Shown here piece after piece: positions 49,856 through 57,300 of a DNA stretch of 64,000 bases. The position numbers and the translations under genes were made by a program. This DNA is from Chloroflexi bacterium 54-19 (lineage in GTDB: Bacteria > Chloroflexota > Chloroflexia > Chloroheliales > Chloroheliaceae). Where the stretch lies: NCBI GenBank assembly GCA_001898225.1, contig MKTJ01000047.1, positions 323,815 to 387,814 of the forward strand. The letters are read 5' to 3'. The notes under the pieces are model-generated. The model was not told where the DNA came from and did no database searches. It was given only the letters and a program-made list of their open reading frames with translations. The stretch's first letter is position 1, and the number at the start of each line of letters is the position of its first letter.

Positions 49856-50550
49856 TCTGAGAGAGCAATACGCTTTCGCGTTTCGCCTTAAAATGCGGTT
49901 TCATAGAGGTTTTAAGTGGTTTAGGGAAGTCAAACTTTTAATAAACAATTCTTCGTTTGACTTATCTCCCTGTCAATTAATAAAGCATAGGCCGTGCCAG
50001 GGTTTGCTTTTCCCTCTCAATCTAGTAAGAAAGTCCTATAAGATACTCAAACCTTCACCCAAAAGTCACCCTATTGTGGTTCCACCTCGTTTGTTTCTTC
50101 CTGGGCGCTCCCTTTTTCCAACTTTTTGTCAAGGAAAACCTCATTTTTAGGGTCAGGGCAGGGCTGTTTATTAACTTCCTCTTTGCGAATATGGGTCACG
50201 GTAACATTTTTGGTGGTCTCGTCGATTTCCAGGACTGAAATCAGTTGGATACCACGGCAGATTAAACGAAATTCTTTCTGAATCATAAGAGAGTCCTTTA
50301 AGGGCTTAATTTCTGGATGGCACGCCTTAACCCTATTTTTATTGGTGAGAGCCGTACAAACAGGAGTGCTTTTTAACTTGAATATATTCTAAAATCAGGG
50401 TGTTAAGCCTCTGTTAAGCTGTTATTACGTTCCCAAATCTCATTATAAATACCGGAAGGGGCGGGGCATCCTTTTGAATCTGGGCCAAACGTAGTAAAAT
50501 CAGGCCGGGTACAGAAGATTATAGGCCGCAAGATAATTTAGAAAGAAACG
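49856..50550. other. Intergenic region with one probable small gene
   Basis: About 695 bp between the WYL regulator and phosphofructokinase genes. The left part is AT-rich with no clear signal. One plausible small leftward gene lies at 50071-50286 (see there). To the right, an A/T-rich stretch at 50380-50400 (AATATATTCTAAAAT) may include a promoter for the phosphofructokinase gene. Nothing else was recognised. Confidence 0.4.
50071..50286 (-). CDS. Small hypothetical protein, 71 aa
   Basis: The strongest argument is a good ribosome site (AAAGGA) about 8 bp before the ATG, and a sensible composition: two beta-like stretches (FRLICRGIQLISVLEID, KNVTVTHIRKEE) and a long acidic tail (DKKLEKGSAQEETNEVEPQ). 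No family recognised; single Cys near residue 10 and Cys-Pro near 43. If real, it is a stand-alone small gene; if not, it is a chance frame in a non-coding region. Confidence 0.4.
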   Translation of the reverse strand: MIQKEFRLICRGIQLISVLEIDETTKNVTVTHIRKEEVNKQPCPDPKNEVFLDKKLEKGSAQEETNEVEPQ

Positions 50551-51780
50551 ATGCCAAAAATAAAGGGAAACCTGATTATCGGACAGTCCGGGGGCGCGAC
50601 TGCCGTAATTAACAGCAGCCTGGCCGGGGCGGTGGCGGAGGCTTTACGCCACGAAGAAGTCGGTGAGATTTACGGGATGTTGGATGGTGTCCAGGGTTTA
50701 TTACAGGAACAGTTGATTGACCTGCGCGCCCAGGTCGGCACCCCTCAAAAATTAGATGAGCTAAAACATACTCCCTCGGCGGCGTTGGGAATGTGCCGCT
50801 ACAAACTGAACGACTCGGAACGCGAGCGTATCCTGGCGATTTTAAAGAAATATAATATCCGTTACTTTTTGTACGCCGGGGGCAACGACAGCGCGGACAC
50901 CTGTCACCGTCTCGACCTGATGAGCCGGGAGGCCGGGTACGAACTGCACGCCATCGGTATTCCAAAAACGATTGATAACGATTTGCCGCAGATGGACCAC
51001 TGTCCCGGCTACGGCTCGATAGCGCGGTTTTTGGCGATTGCCACCCAGGATAGCGGGATAGACTCCCAGGCGGCCCACCTGGTCCATCCCATTAAATTGA
51101 TTGAGGTAATGGGCCGGAACGCTGGCTGGGTGGCGGCGTCGGCTGTCCTCGGTAAAAGGCGCGAGGAAGACGCTCCCCACCTCATCTATACGCCGGAACG
51201 CCGCCTCGACCCGGCCAGGTTTCTCCAAGATGTCCAGGAGGTCTATAAAAAATACGGCTATTGTGTGGCGGTGATTGGCGAGACCGTCCGCGGCCCGGAC
51301 GGTAAAACCCTCGGCACCCAGGCCGAACCTTACCTGGTAGATTCGTTCGGCCACAAGTATTATCACGGCCCGGCCCACTATCTCATGGGCCTGATAATCA
51401 AGGAGCTGGGGATAACGGCCCGGTACGATAAGCCCGGTACCATCCAGCGCATGAGCATGCTTTGCGCCAGCCCGGTTGACCTGGACGAAGCCTGGGAAGC
51501 GGGGGCGGTTGCGGCCCGGCGAGCTATCGGGGGCGAGACCGGGTTGATGGTCACGCTTCTGCGCGGCCAGGACGAAAATGGCGGCTACAAATGCGAGTAC
51601 GGCGTGACGGCCCTGGAAAATATCGCCAATACCGAACATAAAATGCCCGTGAGCTATATCAACGCCGCCGGGAATTTTGTGACCCAGGACTTTATTGATT
51701 ACGCCCTGCCTTTAATCGGCGGCCCTATCCCGGCTTATCTCAAGCTTGACCGGGCGGCCCTGGTTAAGACCTCGCTCTAA
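50551..51780 (+). CDS. pfp: 6-Phosphofructokinase, diphosphate-dependent type
   Basis: Phosphorylates fructose-6-phosphate to fructose-1,6-bisphosphate. Start MPKIKGNLIIGQSGGATAVI; nucleotide/phosphate motif GGNDS (110-114), where ATP enzymes have GGDGS; and PKTIDND with Lys139, where ATP enzymes have Gly. Lys139 and Asp113 are the residues linked to pyrophosphate use, so EC 2.7.1.90 is likelier than ATP-PFK; such enzymes can run in both directions. The GGNDS variant replaces an Asp that helps bind Mg2+. Length 409 fits the group III/SMc01852-like lineage. It sits alone; the pentose phosphate cluster is 30 kb away. Confidence 0.9.
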   Translation: MPKIKGNLIIGQSGGATAVINSSLAGAVAEALRHEEVGEIYGMLDGVQGLLQEQLIDLRAQVGTPQKLDELKHTPSAALGMCRYKLNDSERERILAILKKYNIRYFLYAGGNDSADTCHRLDLMSREAGYELHAIGIPKTIDNDLPQMDHCPGYGSIARFLAIATQDSGIDSQAAHLVHPIKLIEVMGRNAGWVAASAVLGKRREEDAPHLIYTPERRLDPARFLQDVQEVYKKYGYCVAVIGETVRGPDGKTLGTQAEPYLVDSFGHKYYHGPAHYLMGLIIKELGITARYDKPGTIQRMSMLCASPVDLDEAWEAGAVAARRAIGGETGLMVTLLRGQDENGGYKCEYGVTALENIANTEHKMPVSYINAAGNFVTQDFIDYALPLIGGPIPAYLKLDRAALVKTSL

Positions 51781-51810
51781 TTTCTCAACCTATTACAAAT
51801 TACAAAAATA

Positions 51811-51846
51811 AAAATAGGACTGCTGGAAAGGCAGTCCTATTTTTTA
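51811..51846. terminator. Bidirectional terminator between pfp and the PhyH gene
   Basis: AAAATAGGACTGC and GCAGTCCTATTTT pair perfectly around a 7-nt loop, with T-runs on both strands. It separates two convergent genes. Confidence 0.9.
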
Positions 51847-51853
51847 TAGATTC

Positions 51854-52759
51854 TTACATCATTGTGGACATCATTGCAGCGGGAGTAGCGCAACCGCCTT
51901 CGCCGCTGGGCCGGACGTGCGGCGGGTTAATGTCTTCCACGCCCAGGTAGCTATAGGGGTCTTCGCCGCAGACCAGTTCAATGTCGCGGAAGTCGAGTGT
52001 CCCCATGTTTTCGCCACGCTTGGGGGCCTGCCAGGGCAGGAACGACTCGGCGCTCATGAAGTGGTTTACCAGGGCGCGCCGGTAGCCTCCCGTGGCCCGG
52101 TTGGGCAGGGAGCGGTGCAGCAGGTAGCCGTTAAAGAAGACCACCGAGCCGGTCTTAACCTCGACCGGGATGGCGTCTTCGTCTTTATAGGGGAAGCGAT
52201 AAGCCTCGCCGGTGCAGTCGAAACGGCGGTCGTTATGGGCCTGTTGCGGGTAGATGATGCCGCGTTTATGCGAGCCGGGAATGACCCACAGACAGCCGTT
52301 TTCAGTGGTGGCATCGTCCAGGGCAATCCAGGCTCCTGTCAGGGAGCGGTCCCTGGTAGGAATGAAATATTCATCCTGGTGCCAGGCCTGGCCGGGTTTG
52401 CCGGAAGCCTTGATGAAAAGCATCGACTGCATGGCTTTCACGTTTGGCCCGATAACCTGCTGCAAGACTTCGACCGTCTTAGGGTGCTTCAGGGTGTCGT
52501 ACATCGGGCGGGAAAGCTTGTGGGGGAAATGGATGCACAGGTAGCGGCGGATAACCTCGTCGTCGGTTTCGTCCGGGCTGGCCGGGATGACGCCGTCGAT
52601 GTCGCCCGCTTCACCCCGGCACAGGCGGACCGTTTCGGCGTGCAGGGTCGCTACTTCTTCGGGGCTAAAAGCGTCGGGTACGACCAGGAAGCCATTTTCT
52701 TTGAAAAACTTGCTATATTCGGTCTCTTCGATATTACGAATGTCCAGGGCGCTTGTCAT
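51854..52759 (-). CDS. Phytanoyl-CoA dioxygenase family (PhyH) protein
   Basis: 301 residues. Fe(II)/2-oxoglutarate-dependent oxygenase fold: the metal triad is visible as WHQDEYFIPTRD (His and Asp) and LLHRSLPNRATGG (second His), with the 2-oxoglutarate Arg in GGYRRALVNHFM. PDAFSPEEVATLHAETVRL is the typical N-terminal helix. Substrate unknown; the family includes enzymes acting on acyl-CoA, ectoine and secondary metabolites. Start 52759 has GAGGAAGAT upstream, better than the frame start. Divergent from nothing; the next gene leftward is pfp, convergent. The C-terminal tail (GVEDINPPHVRPSGEGGC) is unique. Confidence 0.86.
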   Translation of the reverse strand: MTSALDIRNIEETEYSKFFKENGFLVVPDAFSPEEVATLHAETVRLCRGEAGDIDGVIPASPDETDDEVIRRYLCIHFPHKLSRPMYDTLKHPKTVEVLQQVIGPNVKAMQSMLFIKASGKPGQAWHQDEYFIPTRDRSLTGAWIALDDATTENGCLWVIPGSHKRGIIYPQQAHNDRRFDCTGEAYRFPYKDEDAIPVEVKTGSVVFFNGYLLHRSLPNRATGGYRRALVNHFMSAESFLPWQAPKRGENMGTLDFRDIELVCGEDPYSYLGVEDINPPHVRPSGEGGCATPAAMMSTMM

Positions 52760-52928
52760 TTTTATCTTCCTCGATAATCCTTTAATTATTCTCCAACATC
52801 CTTGAGCAGTTAAAAGCACCAACTCCGGAATATATTTTACTATATCACAATTTGATTTTCATTCGTCTCGATTTCTTTGTTAAGGAATAGACCGGGGCCA
52901 AATTCGAGTTTTAGGGCCGGACCGGGTT

Positions 52929-54389
52929 CTACAGGGTGGCGTTATAGCGGGCGGCCTTAAAGCGGCGGGTCAGGCGGCGAAAGGAAAAAGTGAAACCGGG
53001 CCAGAGGGTAGTGTTGTGCCCCTGTTTATCCAGGTACCAGCTTTTACAGCCGGAATTCCAGACCGTCTTTTTTAACCGGTCTTGCAGCCATTCGTTGTAG
53101 CTGGCAACCACATCCGGCCTGACCTCAATCGCTTTGAGCCCTTCTTTTTTCATGGTGCGTAAGGCCCCGACGATATAATTTAACTGGGATTCAATCATGA
53201 GAATCATCGAGGAATGGCCCAACCCGGTGTTGGGTCCGATCAAGAAAAACATGTTCGGAAAACCGGCCACGGTCGAGCCGAGATACGCCTGCATCCCCTC
53301 ACGCCAGGTTTCGGCTAAAATTTGCCCGCCACGACCTTTGATTTTGCCGAAAAGGGGCGAGTCGGTGGCGTGAAAGCCGGTGGCGCAGACCAGGGTATCC
53401 AACCGGAATTCTTTCCCGTCCGCTGTCGTGACTCCGTCGGGGATGATTGTGGCAATCCGTTCAGTAACGACCTCGACATTAGACCGGGTCAGGGCCGGGT
53501 AGAAATTGTCGGAGAGCAAAATTCGCTTGCAGCCAAAGGCGTAATTGGGGGTCAGTTTAGCCCTTAAGACCGGGTCGGCAACCTGGCGTTGGAGATGCCG
53601 GGCTGCTAGCTGGGCAAACATTTTGGAGCGGTCCGGGTTGTAACGGGTCAGCCCGTAGGCCAACAACTCGCGCTGCCAGTAAATAACGGTGCGGACAAAG
53701 CGCTGGGCCAGGGGAAATCTTTTAAAAAGCTTGCGGTGCGATTCGGGGATAGCCCTGTCCTGCCGTGGCACAATCCAGGGTGGCGTCCGCTGAAAAAGGA
53801 CAAGCTGGCCGACCTGGGGTTGAATTTCAGGGACAATCTGGATGGCGGAAGCCCCGGTCCCGATAACACCGACCCGCTTGCCAGTTAAATCGTAGTCGTG
53901 GTCCCAGCAGGCCGAATGGAAAAACTTGCCTTTGAAACTGTTCAGGCCGGGGATATTGGGGAGGGATGGTTCGCTAAGTGGCCCGTTCCCCAGGATTAAG
54001 ACGCGGGCGGTTATATCACCCTGGGGTGTAGTGATTTGCCAGGCTTTTGCGGCCTCGTCCCAACTTGCTTCGAGCAGAGGGCTATTCCAGCGAATATGCG
54101 GCATAATACCGAATTTCTCGGCGGTCTTCTGGAGATATTGCCAGATTTCGGCCTGGGGCGAGTACACGTGGCTCCACTCCGGGTTAAGGGCGAAGGAGAA
54201 AGAGTAGAGGTGGGATTGTACGTCACAGGCGCAACCGGGGTAGGAGTTATCCCGCCAGGTTCCGCCAAGCTCGGAAGCCCGTTCCAGGATTACAAAATCG
54301 TGCTGGCCGGATTGTTTTAAGCGGATAGCCATCCCCAGTCCCGCAAAGCCTGTCCCAATGATGGCAACCTCGTAATTTTTTTTATCCAT
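52929..54389 (-). CDS. Flavin-containing monooxygenase / Baeyer-Villiger type
   Basis: 486 residues. FAD motif VAIIGTGFAGLGMAIRLK, then NADP motif VGVIGTGASAIQIVPEI. The fingerprint FKGKFFHSACWDHD matches FxGxxxHxxxW(P/D), found in flavin monooxygenases and Baeyer-Villiger monooxygenases. SYPGCACDVQSHLYSFSF is a typical FMO segment. Such enzymes oxidise ketones to esters, or heteroatoms. Length is at the low end for class B enzymes. No ketone-metabolism gene is adjacent. It shares an intergenic region with the repeat family upstream. Confidence 0.88.
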   Translation of the reverse strand: MDKKNYEVAIIGTGFAGLGMAIRLKQSGQHDFVILERASELGGTWRDNSYPGCACDVQSHLYSFSFALNPEWSHVYSPQAEIWQYLQKTAEKFGIMPHIRWNSPLLEASWDEAAKAWQITTPQGDITARVLILGNGPLSEPSLPNIPGLNSFKGKFFHSACWDHDYDLTGKRVGVIGTGASAIQIVPEIQPQVGQLVLFQRTPPWIVPRQDRAIPESHRKLFKRFPLAQRFVRTVIYWQRELLAYGLTRYNPDRSKMFAQLAARHLQRQVADPVLRAKLTPNYAFGCKRILLSDNFYPALTRSNVEVVTERIATIIPDGVTTADGKEFRLDTLVCATGFHATDSPLFGKIKGRGGQILAETWREGMQAYLGSTVAGFPNMFFLIGPNTGLGHSSMILMIESQLNYIVGALRTMKKEGLKAIEVRPDVVASYNEWLQDRLKKTVWNSGCKSWYLDKQGHNTTLWPGFTFSFRRLTRRFKAARYNATL

Positions 54390-54462
54390 ATTCTTTTCAT
54401 CCCATCAAGCCAGCTAAGGAGTGGTTTCTTTAAGTATACAACCCCTGGAAAGGGCATAAAAA

Positions 54463-54480
54463 ACGTTAAACGTTTAACGT
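54463..54480. repeat. Perfect 18-bp palindrome of the CGTTTAACG family
   Basis: ACGTTAAACGTTTAACGT, an even palindrome with central CG; core GTTAAACGTTTAAC has the form of a LacI/GalR operator. It lies upstream of the monooxygenase gene, which is read leftward from 54389. Related copies at 10546, 10694 and 54631. Confidence 0.75.
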
Positions 54481-54485
54481 GGTAA

Positions 54486-54520
54486 GTTTTTAGTTTTTAG
54501 TTTTCAGTGTTTAGTAATTC
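54486..54520. repeat. Five consecutive heptamers (G-T-rich)
   Basis: Units of exactly 7 bp: GTTTTTA, GTTTTTA, GTTTTCA, GTGTTTA, GTAATTC. Same period as the GTCAGAG-type elements, with T-rich units. Immediately follows the 18-bp palindrome. Confidence 0.65.
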
Positions 54521-54630
54521 GGTAACTTAATTAATAGTACATACTCGAAGTTATGAACGCAGCCAAGGCCCCCCGCCACGCCTATGGCAAATATCAACTG
54601 CACCTTAAAAACGTTGGCTTTTTAGGAATC

Positions 54631-54662
54631 ACGTTGAACGTTATTTCGTTAAAAGTTTAACG
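54631..54662. repeat. Degenerate copy of the CGTTTAACG family overlapping dinB stop
   Basis: ACGTTGAACGTT and GTTAAAAGTTTAACG. The minus-strand dinB stop codon (TAA) lies within its right end, so the repeat reaches into the gene's last codons. Confidence 0.5.
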
Positions 54663-55748
54663 CGTCCTGTAGGAATAAGGGAAAAGAAGCTGGCGGGGAG
54701 CTCCGGTCTCGCTGAAATTGGAGACCCGCACCCCCAGAAGGCGCAGGGGAGTGCCGCGTTTCCAGGCCATGCGCATCAGGCCTCCGGCAGCGAAGGCGAT
54801 TTCGTCGGCCAGGTCGGTCGGGGAGGCCAGGGTTATGGCCCGGGTGATGGTGCGCCAGTTGTTAAAGCGCAACTTGATAGCGATAGTCCGGGCCAGTAAC
54901 TCCTGTTTGTGGAGACGTCCGGCCAGTTCTTCCGACATCTGCTGGATGTGTCGCCAGAGTTCGGCCCGGTTGTAGGTATCCTCGAAAAAGGTGCGTTCGG
55001 CGGAGAGCGATTTGGTCTCGCGGGAGGTAATGACCGTCTCGCTGCTGCGCCCGGCGGCCCGTTCCTGCAAATCCTGGCCCAGGTGCGGCCCGAAATTCTC
55101 GCGCAAAATATCCAGGTCGGCGGCAGCCAGGTCGCCCACGGTCATAACTCCCAGGCTGTTGAGACGAGCGGCCCACTTTGGCCCGACCCCGTAGAGGTCG
55201 CCTACCGGCATCGGTGACAAAAATTCCGCCTCGTAACCCGGCTCGACCACGGTCAGGCCGGACGGTTTGTTGTGGCCGCTTGCCATTTTCGCGACCAGCT
55301 TGTTGGCCGCTACGCCCACCGAAGCACCCAGCCCGGTCTGCGTTTTCACCAACTCCTGCCACTGGGCCGCGATTTGAGGACCGTCCAGTTCGCCCTGCAA
55401 GGCGGTTATATCGGCGTAACACTCATCTATACTGACCTGTTCAATCAGGGGCGTTTGCTGGCGGAGCAGGTCCATCACTTTTTGGGAGTGTTCTTCGTAA
55501 AGACCGTGCCGAACCGGTAAATAGACCCCCTGCGGGCAAAGCTTGCGGGCCTGTCCGACCGGCATGGCGCTATGGACGCCAAACCGCCGGGCGGCGTAGG
55601 AAGCGGTGGCGACGGCCCCGCGCTGGGTGTTAGCCTCGCCCATGACCACGATAATAGGCAACCCGGCGAGGTCCGGATTGACCACTTCTTCGACGCTGGC
55701 ATAAAAAGCATCGAGGTCTATATGCAAGATACAGCGTAACCAGGCCAT
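54657..55748 (-). CDS. dinB: DNA polymerase IV (Y family)
   Basis: Error-prone translesion polymerase. Palm motif CILHIDLDAFYASVEE (catalytic Asp near residue 10 and the steric-gate Phe/Tyr), VMGEANTQRGAVATASYAAR, catalytic SIDECYADIT, then the thumb helix-hairpin-helix (VGDLYGVGPKWAARLNSLGV) and the little-finger domain to the end. Length 363 is normal. GGGAG about 7 bp upstream supports the ATG; that ribosome site lies within a 14-bp palindrome. SOS control is usual for this family but I see no clear LexA box. An extended -10 (TGCTAAAAT) lies 49 bp upstream. Confidence 0.94.
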   Translation of the reverse strand: MAWLRCILHIDLDAFYASVEEVVNPDLAGLPIIVVMGEANTQRGAVATASYAARRFGVHSAMPVGQARKLCPQGVYLPVRHGLYEEHSQKVMDLLRQQTPLIEQVSIDECYADITALQGELDGPQIAAQWQELVKTQTGLGASVGVAANKLVAKMASGHNKPSGLTVVEPGYEAEFLSPMPVGDLYGVGPKWAARLNSLGVMTVGDLAAADLDILRENFGPHLGQDLQERAAGRSSETVITSRETKSLSAERTFFEDTYNRAELWRHIQQMSEELAGRLHKQELLARTIAIKLRFNNWRTITRAITLASPTDLADEIAFAAGGLMRMAWKRGTPLRLLGVRVSNFSETGAPRQLLFPYSYRTR

Positions 55749-55755
55749 TGACCGC

Positions 55756-55769
55756 TCCCATATATGGGA
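55756..55769. promoter_or_regulatory. 14-bp palindrome over the dinB ribosome site
   Basis: TCCCATATATGGGA, perfect, immediately upstream of dinB. Its right half contains GGGAG of the ribosome site, so an RNA stem of 4-5 bp or a DNA-binding dimer could hamper translation or transcription. Confidence 0.4.
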
Positions 55770-55796
55770 AAACAGAAGAATTAAAACGTCTATTCT

Positions 55797-55805
55797 ATTT
55801 TAGCA
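55797..55805 (-). promoter_or_regulatory. Extended -10 promoter of dinB
   Basis: TGCTAAAAT on the minus strand, a close relative of the TGCTATAAT elements elsewhere. It lies 49 bp upstream of the start codon. Confidence 0.4.
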
Positions 55806-55868
55806 TAATGGGGTTATTTCGACGAGTCGCTATATAAAAGTTCCCTGCGCCAGGCCAGGCAAAAAGGC

Positions 55869-56846
55869 TTACTTTTCAGGACTTGGCTGCTTTATTCTGG
55901 CCCGGCGGTAGAGGGTGTAACCGAACCACGTACCGTAGAAAAGGGTCAATGCGGTGGCGGCGCAGACCAGGCTCAAGATGGTAGACCCGCTAACCTTCTG
56001 GACTACCACCAACAGGTCACCGGCAATACCGAGTGCAATCGGCACCAGGGCGGCCAGTACCATCACGCTGGAGAATTTGAGCATGCGCTCGGTATCTTCG
56101 CCCTGCTCCACGATGCGGTGGAAAGCCGCCGGGCACATCAAAAAGATAACGCTCAGGGCTATCAGACCCAGGCTGGCTAAGTGGACATATTTAAGGGTTT
56201 CCGGCAATTTTTCAAAGCCATCCATTAATATCCCGGCAAACTGGAAACCGAGTAAAGCCTGCGCTCCCGGCAGGACTACCCTTGTTTCGGTCAGCACCTG
56301 CTCGATTTTATCGGCCAGTTTGCCGTCATTTTCCTCCTTCTCGTCTTCTTGCATTGCGGCCTCCTTTTCAAGCGGTTTGAAGACCAGTCCCTGCCCGTAC
56401 CAGGCGAACAGGGCCACCAGGGCGGTCAGGCCCCCGGCCACGATTGCCTGGACTGTTCCTAAAACCTTTTCAACTGCCAGGTAAATATCTATTCCGAGGC
56501 CAAGGGCAAAGGGCAGCAGAGCCAGGGTTATCACTTTGCGGATAAAGCGGTGAAAGCGGCGGGTGTTATGGTTATGTTCGACCAGTTTATGGTAAGGAGC
56601 GGGGGATAGGACCAGGCAAAGCGTTATTAAAAGTAAGCCAAGCGAGCCCAGTTTGAGGTAACGCGAAAATTCCGGCAGGCGGTCGAAACCGGGATTGAAG
56701 ACGCCCTGGTAATCGAACCCAATGAGGATTTGCGCGCCGGTAATCAGAATCAGGCTCTCATCGAGGCCATGTTTTATTTTATCGCTAAGTTTAGCCCGGC
56801 CTGGTTTGTCGCCGGACCGGGGTCTGTCCTCAATTTTCGTAGTCAT
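55869..56846 (-). CDS. DUF6328-like membrane protein with internal duplication
   Basis: 325 residues in two tandem halves (about 20-165 and 175-315). Each half repeats the pattern KIxxxLxExxxLxxGAQxLxGF (KHGLDESLILITGAQILIGF and EQVLTETRVVLPGAQALLGF), a short Leu-rich segment, LVLSPAPYHKLVEHNHNTRR / LMCPAAFHRIVEQGEDTERM, then two hydrophobic stretches. Total about eight membrane helices. The halves are joined by an acidic stretch (MQEDEKEENDGK). DUF6328 proteins usually carry one copy and have no known role. The duplication probably makes a pseudo-dimer. Gene is alone; heptamer repeats lie beyond its start. Confidence 0.7.
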   Translation of the reverse strand: MTTKIEDRPRSGDKPGRAKLSDKIKHGLDESLILITGAQILIGFDYQGVFNPGFDRLPEFSRYLKLGSLGLLLITLCLVLSPAPYHKLVEHNHNTRRFHRFIRKVITLALLPFALGLGIDIYLAVEKVLGTVQAIVAGGLTALVALFAWYGQGLVFKPLEKEAAMQEDEKEENDGKLADKIEQVLTETRVVLPGAQALLGFQFAGILMDGFEKLPETLKYVHLASLGLIALSVIFLMCPAAFHRIVEQGEDTERMLKFSSVMVLAALVPIALGIAGDLLVVVQKVSGSTILSLVCAATALTLFYGTWFGYTLYRRARIKQPSPEK

Positions 56847-56913
56847 AACCTAACTCATCAAAGGGCTTTTGGCCCAAATTTGGTTCTCTTTTCAGCATAG
56901 ATTATGCCGAACT

Positions 56914-57114
56914 AGTAGGCAGAGGTCAGAGGGCAGTAGCCAGTAAAAATCAGACAACAGGAAACAAGACAACGCGACAACATTTAACTCAGGAGCAGTT
57001 AAAAAAGTAGCCAGAAAAAGCTAAGATTTTGAGGCAGGTTAAACCCAATCTTCACCGCTATCTACCCAAACTACCCGGTTTCCTCTGACTACTGACTTCT
57101 GCCCTCTGGCTACT
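56914..57114. repeat. Heptameric tandem repeats as facing inverted blocks, element C
   Basis: Left block (56914-56943) starts AGTAGGCAGAGGTCAG; right block (57082-57114) is inverted, ending in CCCTCTGGCTACT. Unit length 7 bp, consensus GTCAGAG/GGCAGTA. Spacer 138 bp without a gene. It lies between DUF6328 and tig, both of which read away from it. Confidence 0.7.
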
Positions 57115-57193
57115 TGCTTCTGCCTCATCACGTTAGAGAAACAATAGAGTTTAGCCTAAAATCACAGTTGCTATTTCCTTGGACGCCGATTTT

Positions 57194-57202
57194 TGTTATA
57201 AT
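57194..57202 (+). promoter_or_regulatory. Extended -10 promoter of tig
   Basis: TGTTATAAT, about 100 bp before the trigger factor start. No -35 at 17 bp; the extended -10 can suffice. Confidence 0.5.
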
Positions 57203-57300
57203 CCCCATCAGCCTTTAAAGAAGAACATTAAGGAGTTCTATCTGACCGACCGGATAGACAGAAGAACTAGAATTTTGAAATACGAAAGTGAGATAACAGG

